Shown here: piece by piece, positions 26,180-35,438 of the stretch | Layout of the letters: the number at the start of each line of letters is the position of its first letter | How positions within the stretch are numbered: position 1 is the first letter of the stretch | Notes under the pieces: model-generated | The model's database searches: none | The model's input: the letters and a program-made list of their open reading frames with translations, nothing else | Told to the model about the DNA's origin: nothing | Made by a program: the position numbers and the translations under genes | NCBI RefSeq assembly: GCF_009930795.1 | Contig: NZ_CP017146.1 | Coordinates: 310,001-374,000 of the forward strand | From: Marisediminicola antarctica | GTDB taxonomy: Bacteria; Actinomycetota; Actinomycetes; Actinomycetales; Microbacteriaceae | Direction of reading: 5' to 3' | Length of the DNA stretch: 64,000 nt

Positions 26180-27415
26180 ATGGACGTGGTCCATGAGCGT
26201 GCTGCGGGGATGGATATCTCCAAGCGGGACGTGAAGGTCTGTGTTCGAGTGCCTGGGAAACGGCCCGGGACGTTCGAGCAGAAAGTTACTACCTGGGGTG
26301 CAACAACGTCGCAGGTGCTGGAGTTGCGGGAGCATCTCCTCGCGAACCGGGTGACAACGGTTGTGATGGAGGCGACCGGTGATTATTGGAAGCCGTTCTA
26401 CTATCTGTTGGAATCGGTGCTGCCGGTGACGCTTGTCAACGCGCGGGATGTGCGTAATTTCCCGGGCCGGAAAACGGATGTCTCGGACGCGGGCTGGCTG
26501 GCCCAACTGGCCGCTCACGGACTGGTGCGGGCCTCGTTCGTGCCACCGGAACCGATCCGGGAGTTGCGGGATCTGACCCGGACCCGGGCCACGATCGTGC
26601 AGGAGCGCAGCCGGCATATCCAGCGGATCGAGAAGATCCTCGAGGACGCCGGGATCAAGCTGTCCTCGGTGGTGTCCCAGCTGAACGGGGTCTCGGCGCG
26701 CAGCATCCTCGATGCCCTGGTCGCCGGGGAACGCGACCCCGTGAAACTTGCCGCTCTGGCCAAGGGCCGGCTGCGGGCGAAGATCCCGGAACTGGTCGAA
26801 GCCCTCACCGGACGGTTTAGGGACCACCACGCGTTCATGGTGAACCTGCACCTCACCCAACTCGATCACAGTGCGACCCTGATCGATGAGATCACCGCCC
26901 GAATCGAGGTGGTGATGGAACCCTTTCGGGTCTTTCGAGAGACCCTCACCACCATTCCGGGGGTCTCTGTTCGTGTTGCGGACGTGATCATCGCCGAGAC
27001 CGGCGGGAACATGCATATTTTCCCCAGCCCCGGACATCTTGCGTCCTGGGCCGGGGTCTGTCCGGGATCGAACGAGTCCGCGGGACGAGTGAAATCGACC
27101 AAAACGCGCCCCGGTAATGCGCACCTGAAGGCCGCCCTCGGGATCTCCGCCCTGGTCATCACCCGACAGAAGAACACGCACCTCGCCGTGAAATACCGAC
27201 GGATCGCCGCTCGGCGCGGCAGCATCAAGGCGATCGTCGCCCTCGAGCACAGTATCCTTGTCGCCGTCTGGAAGATGGGCACCACCGGGGAAGCCTTCAC
27301 CGAACTCGGACCGAACTACTACTCCAACCGCCACCCCGACCGAACAAAATCCAACGCCATCAACCAGCTCCGCACCCTCGGATACCAGGTGACCCTCACC
27401 CCCACCGCAGCCTAA
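26180..27415 (+). CDS. IS110-family transposase (DEDD/Ser), copy 2
   Basis: Identical translation to copy 1: Asp12, Glu64, Asp100/Asp103 of the RuvC-like domain and Ser300 of the C-terminal domain are all present, 411 aa, no frameshift. AGGAGG (26168-26173) precedes ATG 26180 by 6 nt; ATG 26177 and an upstream GTG at 26141 in the same frame are less likely starts. With identical copies elsewhere in the window, the element has transposed recently. Confidence 0.95.
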   Translation: MDVVHERAAGMDISKRDVKVCVRVPGKRPGTFEQKVTTWGATTSQVLELREHLLANRVTTVVMEATGDYWKPFYYLLESVLPVTLVNARDVRNFPGRKTDVSDAGWLAQLAAHGLVRASFVPPEPIRELRDLTRTRATIVQERSRHIQRIEKILEDAGIKLSSVVSQLNGVSARSILDALVAGERDPVKLAALAKGRLRAKIPELVEALTGRFRDHHAFMVNLHLTQLDHSATLIDEITARIEVVMEPFRVFRETLTTIPGVSVRVADVIIAETGGNMHIFPSPGHLASWAGVCPGSNESAGRVKSTKTRPGNAHLKAALGISALVITRQKNTHLAVKYRRIAARRGSIKAIVALEHSILVAVWKMGTTGEAFTELGPNYYSNRHPDRTKSNAINQLRTLGYQVTLTPTAA

Positions 27416-27568
27416 AAACCGGTATTCACGTGTCAGGAGTGGCAGCCCACGGCCGCTTTCATTATTCAGGAGCGGCAGCCCACGGCATCCACTCAATGAA
27501 CCTATTCCGCGGTTTTCGCGGCCGGTTCGAGCTCAATTCGTCGATTCTGGGGGCTAGCACCGCACCCA

Positions 27569-27651
27569 CTCCTGAATGATGAATAGTGATTCGCCCACCC
27601 CCTCCTGAATGATGAAAGCCGATCGGCCCAGACATTCCTGAATGATGAAAG
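27569..27651 (-). repeat. 33-bp inverted-array element, locus C, R arm (3 units)
   Basis: R units at 27569-27585, 27602-27618 and 27636-27651 have CTG cores at 27574, 27607 and 27640, exactly 33 bp apart. The 96-bp spacer to the F arm contains the short hairpin CCGCG-GTTTT-CGCGG (27507-27521). The arm ends 29 bp before the DUF1304 start codon and so lies in that gene's promoter region. Confidence 0.92.
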
Positions 27652-27680
27652 CTGAGCGGCGGCGTGGGAGCATTGCGGCC

Positions 27681-28079
27681 ATGGGCAGCCTTCTCCTCGT
27701 GACCGGTGCCGTGCTCGCCGTGCTCGCCGCCGCGGTGCACGTGTACATCTTCGTTCTCGAGAGTGTGCTCTGGACGCACCCGTCGACGTGGCGGGTCTTC
27801 GGGCTGCGGAGCCAGGCGGATGCCGAGACAACCCGGCCACTGGCCTTCAACCAGGGCTTCTACAACCTGTTCCTTGCGCTCGGCGTGGCGGTCGGCATCG
27901 CGCTCCTCGCAGTGAACATGTCCGCCGGCCTCGCCCTCCTGCTGACGTCGACTCTCAGCATGGTGCTCGCCGCCCTTGTTCTCGTCACGAGCAATCGCCG
28001 GATGCTGCGTGCCGCCGCCATCCAGGGGCTGCTGCCGCTGCTCGCGGCGCTCAGTATCGCGCTCTCCTTCACTGTGTAG
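27681..28079 (+). CDS. DUF1304 membrane protein
   Basis: The 132-aa protein has four TM helices and the DUF1304 signature: HVYIFVLESVLWTHPSTWRVFG (about 17-38), then NQGFYNLFLALGVAVGIAL. The start ATG 27681 follows GTGGGAG; an upstream in-frame ATG lies inside the last repeat unit and would add 13 charged residues. The function of the family is unknown. It is separated from hemL by an AC-rich direct repeat. Confidence 0.88.
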   Translation: MGSLLLVTGAVLAVLAAAVHVYIFVLESVLWTHPSTWRVFGLRSQADAETTRPLAFNQGFYNLFLALGVAVGIALLAVNMSAGLALLLTSTLSMVLAALVLVTSNRRMLRAAAIQGLLPLLAALSIALSFTV

Positions 28080-28102
28080 CCCGGCGCTGCCCTGCGCAGT
28101 CC

Positions 28103-28255
28103 CACAACCACCGCGAGTCGCCCACACACGTCCCCACCAGACACCCACAAGCCACACAAATGGGCAACTCACGAAAGAGGGACACCACAACCACCGCGAG
28201 TCGCCCACACACGTCCCCACCAGACACCCACAAGCCACACAAGCGGGCAACTCAC
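28103..28255. repeat. Direct repeat, about 70 bp x2, period 83 bp
   Basis: Two nearly identical copies (28103-28172 and 28186-28255) of an A/C-rich sequence with almost no T on the plus strand, beginning CACAACCACCGCGAGTCGCC and ending GGGCAACTCACG. They fill most of the gap between the DUF1304 gene and the hemL stop. There is no ORF or terminator-like hairpin in the unit. A perfect palindrome ACACGCGTGT (28273-28282) follows. Confidence 0.85.
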
Positions 28256-28317
28256 GGGAAATGGGAGCAGTGACACGCGTGTGCAGCTCGCGCAGCGTGG
28301 AGTCAGCGCACCGGGCC

Positions 28318-29709
28318 TCAGGCCGAGGGCACCGCCGCAGCGGCCGCGCGTGCCGCAGCCGGCAGAGCGTCGAGGATGCGCAAGATCGCGACCTCGTCGT
28401 GTGCGGCCGACACGAACCACGACTCGAACACCGACGGCGGCAGCGAGACACCCGCGGAGAGCATCGCGTGGAAGAACGGCGGGTACCGGAACGATTGCTG
28501 CGTCTTGACCGCCGCGTAGTCCCTGGGCGCCTCCGGGCTGAACACGAACGAGAACAGGTTGCCGGCCCGCTGCACCGAGTGCTCCACGCCCTCAGCCGCC
28601 AGCGCGGAGGACACGGCCGCCGAGAGCGTGTCGGCCACGGCATCCAGGCGCGCGTAGACGGCAGGCTCGGCCAGCCGCAGCGTCGCGATGCCCGCGGCGA
28701 CGGCCACCGGGTTCCCGCTCAGGGTGCCCGCCTGGTAGACCGGCCCGAGCGGCGCGAGGAAGTCCATGACGTCAGCGCGACCGCCGAGGCCCGCGAGCGG
28801 CATTCCGCCTCCGATGACCTTGCCGAAGGCAATGAGGTCGGGCGCCCAGTCGGCACCGTCCGGGACGACGCCCGCGGCCTCGAGCCCCCACCAGCCGGCG
28901 GGCCCGACCCGGAAGCCGGTCAGCACCTCGTCGAGGATGAGAAGCGCGCCGTGCTCGCGGGCGATGGCCGACAAGGCGCGGTTGAAGCCCCGCTCGGGAG
29001 GCACAACCCCCATGTTCGCGGATGCTGCCTCGACGATCACGGCGGCGATGCGCGGTCCATGCTCGGCGAACACCGCGTGCACGGCGTCGAGGTCGTTGTA
29101 GGGGAGAACGAGGGTCTGCGCTGCAGTCGCGGCCGTCACCCCCGCCGAGCCGGGCATTGACAGGGTCGCGAGCCCGGAGCCGGCCTCGGCGAGCAGCGCA
29201 TCGGAGTGCCCGTGGTAGTGCCCGGCGAACTTGACGAGCAGCTCGCGGCCGGTGAATCCGCGGGCGAGGCGGATGGCCGTCATCGTGGCCTCGGTGCCGG
29301 TCGAGACCAGTCGCAGTTTTTCGATCGGGGCACCCGCGGATCCGCCCGCGGCATCCGCGGTCACCGAGACGCGCTCACGCACCAGTTCGGCGAGCTCGGT
29401 CTCGGCTGGCGTCGACGCGCCGAACGAGAGCCCGCGGGCCGCGGCGGCCTGCACCGCCTCGATGACCTGCGGATGCGCGTGGCCGAGGATCGCCGGGCCC
29501 CAGGAGCAGACGAGGTCGACGTACTCGCGGCCCTCGGCATCCGTGATGTACGGGCCCGTTGCCGAGACCATGAAGCGCGGCGTGCCGCCGACCGAGCCGA
29601 AGGCCCGCACCGGGGAGTTGACCCCTCCGGGGATGGAGTTCTTCGCGCGCGTGAAGTAGAGCTCGTTGGTCTGCATGGCACCGGTTTCATTAGTGATGGT
29701 GGTCGTCAT
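28318..29709 (-). CDS. hemL: Glutamate-1-semialdehyde 2,1-aminomutase
   Basis: A class III PLP aminotransferase of 463 aa: [19 protein letters not shown] near the start, [10 protein letters not shown], and the PLP Lys in [13 protein letters not shown]. It converts glutamate-1-semialdehyde to 5-aminolevulinate. It is the last gene of the minus-strand haem operon; its ATG overlaps the hemB stop (ATGA, 29706-29709). Residues [14 protein letters not shown] form a small insertion compared with a typical HemL. Confidence 0.96.
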   Translation of the reverse strand: MTTTITNETGAMQTNELYFTRAKNSIPGGVNSPVRAFGSVGGTPRFMVSATGPYITDAEGREYVDLVCSWGPAILGHAHPQVIEAVQAAAARGLSFGASTPAETELAELVRERVSVTADAAGGSAGAPIEKLRLVSTGTEATMTAIRLARGFTGRELLVKFAGHYHGHSDALLAEAGSGLATLSMPGSAGVTAATAAQTLVLPYNDLDAVHAVFAEHGPRIAAVIVEAASANMGVVPPERGFNRALSAIAREHGALLILDEVLTGFRVGPAGWWGLEAAGVVPDGADWAPDLIAFGKVIGGGMPLAGLGGRADVMDFLAPLGPVYQAGTLSGNPVAVAAGIATLRLAEPAVYARLDAVADTLSAAVSSALAAEGVEHSVQRAGNLFSFVFSPEAPRDYAAVKTQQSFRYPPFFHAMLSAGVSLPPSVFESWFVSAAHDEVAILRILDALPAAARAAAAAVPSA

Positions 29710-30695
29710 CGCTCGGCCAGCCAGTTGGCGAGTTCGACGGCCCAGTAGGTGAGTACGGCGTCCGCACCGGCGCGGCGGATGCCGACGACCGACTCCTCGA
29801 TCGCCCGCCGACGGTCGATCCAGCCGTTCGCGGCCGCCGCCTCGATCATGGCGTACTCGCCGGACACCTGATATGCCCAAACGGGAATATCACTGAGAGC
29901 GGCCGTCTCGGCGAGCACGTCGAGGTAGCTCATCGCGGGCTTCACCATGACGATGTCGGCGCCCTCGGCGGTATCGAGGATGGTCTCCCGCAGCCCCTCG
30001 CGCGCGTTTCCGGGGTCGAGCTGGTAGCTGCGGCGGTCGCCGGTGAGGGTCGATTGCACCGCCTCGCGGAACGGTCCGTAGAACGCCGAGGCGTACTTTG
30101 CCGAGTAGGCGAGGATCGCGGTGTCAGTGTGCCCCTGATCGTCGAGGATGTCTCGCACGGCGGCGACCTGGCCGTCCATCATTCCGGAAAGACCGAGCAG
30201 CTGGGATCCCGACTGCGCTTGCGCGATCGCCATGTCGCGGTAGCGCACGAGGGTGGCGTCGTTGTCGACGCGTCCGCGGCGGTCGACGACGCCGCAGTGG
30301 CCATGGTCGGTGAACTCGTCGAGGCACAGATCTGTTTGCACGACGAGAGCGTCGCCGACCTCCGCGACAGCGGCGCGGGTCGCGACGTTGAGGATGCCGT
30401 CCGGATCGGTCGCCCCCGAGCCGGTGGCGTCGCGGTGCTCGGGCACGCCGAAGAGCATCACTCCCCCGATGCCCGCGGCGGCGGCATCCGACAGCGCCCG
30501 CTTGAACGAGTCGAGCGAGTGCTGCTGCACGCCGGGCATCGACGAGATGTCGACGGGGTCGGATGCGCCCTCCCGCACGAACATCGGCAGCACGAGCTCC
30601 GCTGGGTGCAGCCGGGTCTCGGCCACGAGACGACGCATCGCGGGGGTGGACCTCAGTCGCCGCGGCCGGTCACGCGGGGCGAAGTGGTCAGTCAT
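29706..30695 (-). CDS. hemB: Delta-aminolevulinic acid dehydratase (porphobilinogen synthase)
   Basis: The 329-aa enzyme condenses two aminolevulinates to porphobilinogen. Its Schiff-base Lys residues are in [16 protein letters not shown] and [10 protein letters not shown]. The metal site is [14 protein letters not shown], where only the first and last Cys of the zinc-type triad are obvious, so the metal type is uncertain. The start ATG 30695 gives an 8-bp overlap with the end of hemD; an upstream in-frame start would lengthen it by seven residues. Confidence 0.95.
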   Translation of the reverse strand: MTDHFAPRDRPRRLRSTPAMRRLVAETRLHPAELVLPMFVREGASDPVDISSMPGVQQHSLDSFKRALSDAAAAGIGGVMLFGVPEHRDATGSGATDPDGILNVATRAAVAEVGDALVVQTDLCLDEFTDHGHCGVVDRRGRVDNDATLVRYRDMAIAQAQSGSQLLGLSGMMDGQVAAVRDILDDQGHTDTAILAYSAKYASAFYGPFREAVQSTLTGDRRSYQLDPGNAREGLRETILDTAEGADIVMVKPAMSYLDVLAETAALSDIPVWAYQVSGEYAMIEAAAANGWIDRRRAIEESVVGIRRAGADAVLTYWAVELANWLAER

Positions 30696-31479
30696 TCGGG
30701 TCCCCCGGCTCGCCACTGAGCTCGAGCGCGTAGTCGACGAGCGATTCGATGAGAGATTCGGCCGAGCGGTACTCGGCGATGATGTGCACGGCGAGACCGG
30801 CGGCTCGGGCGTCGAAGGCGGTCCGCGGGCCGATGCAGGCGATCGTGGTTCCCTCGGGGATGGGCGCCAGCTGCAGCGACACCTGCCGCGCGATGCTCCC
30901 GGAGGTCACGAGGATCGCCCGGATGCTGCCCGAAGCCACATCGGCCGCGATTCGCTCGCTGACGGGAACGCCGACGGTGCGGTAGGCGGCGACGAACTTG
31001 GTGTCGAAGCCGAGGCTGGTGAGGCCAGCGACCAGCGTCGGCTCGGCGATCTCCGACTGCGGGACGAGCACACGCCCGCGGACGGAGGTGCGTGGCCACT
31101 CCCTGACGAGGCCCCTGGCGGAGTTGTCGCCCTCGGGAATGAAGTCGACCCGGTAGCCGGCGAGGCTCAGGGCGGCCGCGGTCGTCTCGCCGACGGCCGC
31201 GATCTTCGTCGCCGCGGGAACCTTGGTGCGCTGGCTCATTAGAACGTCCACGGTCGTCGCGCTCGTGACAACGAGCCACTCGAATTCGCCGCCCTCGAGT
31301 TCCTCCAGTGCGCTCGCGAGCGCGTGCGGGTCCTCGGTGCTGGCGAAGTTGATGAGCGGCGCGATGACGGGGACGCCCGCGTGCGCGCGCAGGGCGGCCG
31401 CGACGCTGTCTCCCCAGGCACCGCCGCGCGGTACGAGAACCCGCCAGCCTGCGAGGGCGGTTTGTCGGCGGGAGGTCAC
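30688..31479 (-). CDS. hemD: Uroporphyrinogen-III synthase
   Basis: The 263-aa product has the weakly conserved HemD fold: [20 protein letters not shown] at the N-terminus, [16 protein letters not shown] in the first half and [17 protein letters not shown] with [17 protein letters not shown] in the second. It closes hydroxymethylbilane to uroporphyrinogen III. GTG 31479 overlaps the hemC stop (GTGA), which fixes the start. Confidence 0.92.
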   Translation of the reverse strand: MTSRRQTALAGWRVLVPRGGAWGDSVAAALRAHAGVPVIAPLINFASTEDPHALASALEELEGGEFEWLVVTSATTVDVLMSQRTKVPAATKIAAVGETTAAALSLAGYRVDFIPEGDNSARGLVREWPRTSVRGRVLVPQSEIAEPTLVAGLTSLGFDTKFVAAYRTVGVPVSERIAADVASGSIRAILVTSGSIARQVSLQLAPIPEGTTIACIGPRTAFDARAAGLAVHIIAEYRSAESLIESLVDYALELSGEPGDPND

Positions 31480-32414
31480 GAGATCGACCCGGCCGGCACA
31501 AGCTCGCCCGCGCCGAGCGAGAGCAGCTCTCTGGCGACGTGGGCGGCGACCGTCTCGGCGGGCCGCGGGTCGTCGTCGAGGTAGAGGGCGTGCGCGCTCG
31601 TGATGTGCTCGGTGCCGTCGGGGCTGTAGACGCGCGCCGAGAGGAAGATCAGACCGTCGTCGAGGAGCGCGTGCGCGCCGATCGGCGCGGCGCAGCCCGC
31701 CTCGAGGATGCGCAGCACCTCCCGCTCGGCGGTCACGGTGAGCCGGGTGGGCCGGTGCTCGATCGAGGCGACGGCCGAGCGCACGACACGGTCGGGCTTC
31801 GCGACCGTCTCGATGGCGAGGGCACCCTGGCCCGGCGCCGTCGGCCACCCATCGAGGGTACAGAACTCGGTGACGGCCTCGAGCCGGCCGAGCCGGGCGA
31901 GCCCGGCCGCAGCGAGCATCACGGCGTCGAGGTCACCCGACGCGACCTTGCCGAGGCGCGTGTCGACGTTGCCGCGGATGTCGACCACCTCGAGGTCGGG
32001 GCGGCGGCGGCGCAGCTGCGCGGCGCGGCGCGGCGACCCGGTGCCGACCGTCGCACCGGGCGGGAGGGTGTCGAGGGTCATGCCGTCCCTCGCGCACACG
32101 GCATCGCGCGCGTCGGCGCGCTTCGGGATCCCGGCGATCATAAGCCCCTCGGCGGGGGCGGTCGGCAGGTCCTTCAACGAGTGCACGACGACGTCGCAGC
32201 GACCGTCGCGCAGGGCCTCGCGCAGGCCGATCGCGAAGACGCCGGTGCCGCCGAGAGTCGACAGGGACTGCTTCGAGCGGTCGCCCTCGGTCGTGATCGG
32301 GACGAGTTCGACGGGAAGGCCGGATGCCTTCGCGAGCGAGTCCGCCACGGTCTGGCTCTGCGCCATCGCGAGCGCGCTCGCGCGGGTGCCGAGCCGGATG
32401 AGCTCGACCGTCAC
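31476..32414 (-). CDS. hemC: Hydroxymethylbilane synthase (porphobilinogen deaminase)
   Basis: The 312-aa protein has LGTRASALAMAQSQTVAD at its start, VHSLKDLPTAPAEGL, the substrate-binding GTGSPRRAAQLRRRRPDL and the Cys that carries the dipyrromethane cofactor in LEAGCAAPIGAHA. It polymerises four porphobilinogens. GTG 32414 overlaps the hemH stop (GTGA, 32411-32414). Confidence 0.96.
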   Translation of the reverse strand: MTVELIRLGTRASALAMAQSQTVADSLAKASGLPVELVPITTEGDRSKQSLSTLGGTGVFAIGLREALRDGRCDVVVHSLKDLPTAPAEGLMIAGIPKRADARDAVCARDGMTLDTLPPGATVGTGSPRRAAQLRRRRPDLEVVDIRGNVDTRLGKVASGDLDAVMLAAAGLARLGRLEAVTEFCTLDGWPTAPGQGALAIETVAKPDRVVRSAVASIEHRPTRLTVTAEREVLRILEAGCAAPIGAHALLDDGLIFLSARVYSPDGTEHITSAHALYLDDDPRPAETVAAHVARELLSLGAGELVPAGSIS

Positions 32415-33625
32415 GGCTGCAGCCCCGCGACGGTCGGTTTGAATCCGAGCCGCACGTTCTCGCAGCATCCGGGACGGCACACGTCGTACCAAGGCCCGAG
32501 GGCGGTGAGCGAGGGGCGCTGCTCGACGGGCAGCGCGTCGCGCCGCTCGATCACAAGGTCGATGAGGCCGCTGACATACGCCGCGTGCACCCCGGGGGTC
32601 GGTACGCGCACCGCCAGGATGCCGTGCTTCGCCGAGGTCTCCATGGCCTCGGTGTCGAGATCCCACTTCACCTCCATGTGGTCGCTCACGAAGCCGAGCG
32701 GCACGATGACGACGGCCTGGATGCCGGCGGCGGCAAGGTCGTCGATGGCGTCGTTGATGTCGGGCTCGAGCCACGGCTGGGTGGGCGGGCCGGAGCGGGA
32801 CTGGTAGACAAGCGACCAGTTCAGGGGAGCCTCCGCCTCCTGGGCCGTGATGACGACCTCGGCGACCGCGAGGTGCTGGGCCGCATAGGCGCCACCCTCG
32901 CCGAAGCCGCGACTGGCCGGGCCGCTCTTCGCGGCATCCGTCGACGGGATCGAGTGGGTCGTGAAGAGCACGTGAGTCTGCTCCAGAGGGATTCCCGCGG
33001 CGTCGACCTTGGCGAGTCCGCCCGCGAGCGCCTCGATGAAGGGCGTGACGAAGCCGGGGTGGTCGAAGAACTGGCGCACCTTGTCAATCTCGATGACGCC
33101 GTCGAGCCCGGTGTCGGCGAGCGCCTGCGCGTAGTCCTCGCGATACTGCCGGCAGCTCGAGTAGGAGCTGTAGGCGCTCGTGCCGATCGCGATGAGCTTG
33201 GTGAAGCCGCGCTCATTCGCCTCGACGAGCGCCTCGCGCAGGTAGGGGTCCCAGTTGCGGTTGCCCCACAGCACGGGAAGGTCGATGCCGCGACGCGCAA
33301 GCTCGGCCTCAAGGGCGGCCTTGAGCTCGCGGTTCTGGTCGTTGATCGGGCTGACCCCGCCGAAATGACGGTAGTGGTGGGCGACCTCTTCGAGTCGCTC
33401 GTCGGGGATCCCGCGGCCGCGCGTGACGTTGCGCAGGAACGGGATCACGTCGTCCTGTCCCTCGGGACCGCCGAAGCTCGCCAGCAGGATCGCGTCGTAC
33501 GCGGTGGGCTCGGTGACATGCTCGGGGCCGGATGCTGCGGCGGGGGTCGCGGCGCGAACGAACTGTTCAGTCTGCTCGGCCGGCCCAGTCTGCTCGGCCG
33601 GCCCAGTCTGCTCGGCGACGCTCAT
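32411..33625 (-). CDS. hemH: Coproporphyrin III ferrochelatase
   Basis: The 404-aa enzyme (also called CpfC) inserts iron into coproporphyrin III in the pathway used by actinobacteria. Visible motifs are LLASFGGPEGQDDVIPFLRN, GVSPINDQNRELK, FTTHSIPSTDA and the C-terminal WYDVCRPGCCENVR, which with an upstream Cys (SSYSSCRQY) is the Cys set expected to hold a 2Fe-2S cluster. The N-terminal tail holds a 6-aa repeat (AEQTGP, 18 bp at 33568-33618). The start ATG overlaps the hemQ stop. Confidence 0.95.
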   Translation of the reverse strand: MSVAEQTGPAEQTGPAEQTEQFVRAATPAAASGPEHVTEPTAYDAILLASFGGPEGQDDVIPFLRNVTRGRGIPDERLEEVAHHYRHFGGVSPINDQNRELKAALEAELARRGIDLPVLWGNRNWDPYLREALVEANERGFTKLIAIGTSAYSSYSSCRQYREDYAQALADTGLDGVIEIDKVRQFFDHPGFVTPFIEALAGGLAKVDAAGIPLEQTHVLFTTHSIPSTDAAKSGPASRGFGEGGAYAAQHLAVAEVVITAQEAEAPLNWSLVYQSRSGPPTQPWLEPDINDAIDDLAAAGIQAVVIVPLGFVSDHMEVKWDLDTEAMETSAKHGILAVRVPTPGVHAAYVSGLIDLVIERRDALPVEQRPSLTALGPWYDVCRPGCCENVRLGFKPTVAGLQP

Positions 33626-34326
33626 GCGAGCACCTCCGGGAGTGCGCTGGTCGGAATGCGGCGGCCCGTATAGAACGGGACCTCCTCTCGCACGTGCATC
33701 CGTGCCTCCGTCTGGCGCAGGTGGCGCATGAGGTCGACGAGGTCGACGAGGTCCGGCGCCTCGAGGGCGAGGATCCATTCGTAGTCGCCGAGGGCGAAGG
33801 ACGCGACGGTGTTCGCGAGCACCTGCGGGTACTGGCTGCCCTTTCGACCGTGGTCGCCCAGCATCGCCCGACGCTCGTCCTCGGGAAGGAGATACCACTC
33901 GTACGAGCGCACGAACGGATACACGGTGAGCCAGGTTTCCGGCTCCTTGCCCTTCATGAAGGCGGGGAGGTGGTTCGACGTGAACTCCGCGTCGCGGTGC
34001 ACGCCCATCGCGTTCCACACCGGGTGCAGGTGGTACAGGAGTGAGGTGCGGCGGAGGATGCGCAGCGCGGCCTGAATGTCTTCGGGGTTCGGCCCGTGCA
34101 GCCAGATCATGAGGTCGGCATCGGCGCGGATCGACGACACGTCGTAGAACCCGCGCACGGTGACGCCGGTCGCCTCGACCTTGGCGACGGCGGTGTCGAG
34201 CTTGCCGACGAGGGCCTCCTCGTCGGCCTCCGGGAGCCTCGTCGCGGTATCGGCGCGGCGAAATACCGCCCAGAGGGTGTAGCCGAGAGTGATGTCTGGT
34301 TGTGGCGCATCAGCGCTGTTAGTCAT
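33622..34326 (-). CDS. hemQ: Coproheme decarboxylase (chlorite dismutase family)
   Basis: The 234-aa protein (ChdC) performs the last step, oxidative decarboxylation of coproheme to haem b. Family motifs include GVTVRGFYDVSSIRADADL, MIWLHGPNPEDIQ, VYPFVRSYEWYLLPEDERRA, MLGDHGRKG and DYEWILALEAPDLVDLVDLM. It is linked to hemH by an ATGA overlap, and the products act consecutively. A GACAAT box 6 nt before the ATG could be a weak -10. Confidence 0.95.
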   Translation of the reverse strand: MTNSADAPQPDITLGYTLWAVFRRADTATRLPEADEEALVGKLDTAVAKVEATGVTVRGFYDVSSIRADADLMIWLHGPNPEDIQAALRILRRTSLLYHLHPVWNAMGVHRDAEFTSNHLPAFMKGKEPETWLTVYPFVRSYEWYLLPEDERRAMLGDHGRKGSQYPQVLANTVASFALGDYEWILALEAPDLVDLVDLMRHLRQTEARMHVREEVPFYTGRRIPTSALPEVLA

Positions 34327-34415
34327 GATCCCATTGTCTCTCGCTGACCTGCATGCTCAAAAACGGGCTGGGAATCAGCCGAGCACGCACAGGGCAGTTG
34401 CAGACCAGTCACGGA

Positions 34416-34655
34416 TCAGTCGCGCGACAGCACCGCCCACGCGACGAGTCCGCCGACGATCGCGACTGCGGCGGTGACTCCCGCTACCCACGGCACGGGG
34501 TTGTCCTCGTAGCTGGCCTGGGCCTTCCGCGCGAAGACCCCCACCTGCTTGGGCACGTTGAGCTTGTCCTCGATCTCGTCGAGCGTGCTCTCGAGCTGGG
34601 CGCGCGTCTGGGCGACCTTGCTCTGGATGTCGGAGGTGCTTCTGGAATCTGTCAC
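34416..34655 (-). CDS. DUF3618 small membrane protein
   Basis: The 79-aa protein has the DUF3618 pattern: a polar helix (DIQSKVAQTRAQLESTLDEI) with EDKLNVPKQ, then one TM helix (WVAGVTAAVAIVGGLVAWAVL). It is a predicted cell-envelope-associated protein of unknown function. GTG 34655 overlaps the holin-family gene stop (GTGA), and the pair commonly occurs together in Microbacteriaceae-type genomes. Confidence 0.88.
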   Translation of the reverse strand: MTDSRSTSDIQSKVAQTRAQLESTLDEIEDKLNVPKQVGVFARKAQASYEDNPVPWVAGVTAAVAIVGGLVAWAVLSRD

Positions 34656-35065
34656 TTTGTCATCCCCTTGATGGTGTCGATGTCGCGCTTGACGCTCTCG
34701 ATGGTTGCAGTGGGCTGCGGCGGCAGGCCGTCCTTGAGCTTGCGGTAGCCGACGAGCGCGAAGATCGCGGCGATCACGAGCAGCACGAAGGCCACGAGAA
34801 GGGCGGCGAGCCAGCCGGGCATCACGTAGGACAACCCCAGCACGGCGGCCGTCAGCAGCACACCGAGCATGTACAGCACGACGACGACAGCGACGGCGAT
34901 GAGTGCGCCGCCGATTCCCCACGCCTTGAACTTGCCGATCATCTCGACCTTGAGCTGCTGGATCTCGCCCATGACGAGTTCGCGGACGAGCGTGGGCACG
35001 TCGGCGATCAGCTCGAACAGCGACCGCTTCTTCTTCTTCGTTTCCTGGTCAATGGGAACACTCAT
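34652..35065 (-). CDS. Phage-holin-family (PF07332-like) membrane protein
   Basis: The 137-aa protein has a charged N-terminus (QETKKKKRSLFELIADVPTL), an amphipathic region RELVMGEIQQLKVEMIGKF, and two TM helices (about 51-75 and 84-108), ending in a polar tail. The name comes from the domain family; there are no phage genes nearby, so it is a housekeeping membrane protein. GGAGAGGACAGG precedes ATG 35065. Confidence 0.85.
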   Translation of the reverse strand: MSVPIDQETKKKKRSLFELIADVPTLVRELVMGEIQQLKVEMIGKFKAWGIGGALIAVAVVVVLYMLGVLLTAAVLGLSYVMPGWLAALLVAFVLLVIAAIFALVGYRKLKDGLPPQPTATIESVKRDIDTIKGMTK

Positions 35066-35091
35066 GACCTGTCCTCTCCGCGCACGAATGG

Positions 35092-35391
35092 TTAGTTGGA
35101 CGCCGGCTGGGGCGAGACGCTGTCCGGCGATGACCGCCTCGAACGCGCCGCGCGCTTCTTGGCCCGCGACTTGTGCATGGCCCGCTTGACGTTGTCGCTC
35201 ACGAAGTCGACGACATCCGGCGCCTTGTCCCTGGCCAGTTCGCCGGCCTGGTGCATCTGGTGCTGGACGGGTCGGGAGTGCCAGAAGCTGTCGGCAGCCC
35301 TGGCGATCTGGTTGTACCGCTCACGGCCAGCCCTGCTGCCGAGCACGTACCCAACGGCCAGTCCCGTAACGAGCATCAGCTTTCCCCGCAT
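35092..35391 (-). CDS. YtxH-like short protein
   Basis: A 99-aa protein with one hydrophobic N-terminal segment (KLMLVTGLAVGYVLGSRAGR, about 4-23), whose VGYVLGSRAGRERY motif is typical of YtxH-like actinobacterial proteins, followed by an amphipathic helix and a very basic C-terminus (KSRAKKRAARSRRSS). Its function is not known. It begins the three-gene small-membrane-protein set inserted between hemG and hemQ. Confidence 0.8.
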   Translation of the reverse strand: MRGKLMLVTGLAVGYVLGSRAGRERYNQIARAADSFWHSRPVQHQMHQAGELARDKAPDVVDFVSDNVKRAMHKSRAKKRAARSRRSSPDSVSPQPASN

Positions 35392-35438
35392 GGTGACTCC
35401 ACTTCCGTCGTTGCCCGTTTTCTAGGCGGTCAAATGTT

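Larger units (their letters stand above)
25901..27433 (+). mobile_element. IS110-family insertion sequence, copy 2 (1533 bp)
   Basis: Same ends and length as the other copies: left CAGCGTCTCAGGGGC, right CCGGTATTCACGTGT. It is inserted within TTCATTATTCA/GGAG of the second F unit of array C and points in the unit's direction. Only 18 bp follow the transposase stop, while 279 bp precede the start, the layout of the IS110 subgroup rather than IS1111. Confidence 0.95.
25856..27472 (+). repeat. 33-bp inverted-array element, locus C, F arm, split by IS110
   Basis: Three F units: 25856-25873, 25891-25902 joined to 27434-27439, and 27455-27472. With the IS removed their CAG cores are exactly 33 bp apart (25868, 25901/27434, 27467). 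The segment GGAG(T/C)GGCAGCCCACGGC follows both the second and third units. The first unit begins directly after the stop codon of the reductase gene. IS110 copy 2 occupies the middle unit. Confidence 0.92.

Noticed and set aside
26153-27496. Long ORF antisense to the IS110 transposase
   Set aside because: It is the complement of the transposase frame, with Gly/Asp/His-rich composition unlike a protein family and no start signals; the same shadow occurs in all three copies.
34652-35065. Prophage remnant because of a phage-holin-family protein
   Set aside because: No integrase, capsid, lysin or other phage gene is nearby; the small three-gene set is typical host context beside hemQ.
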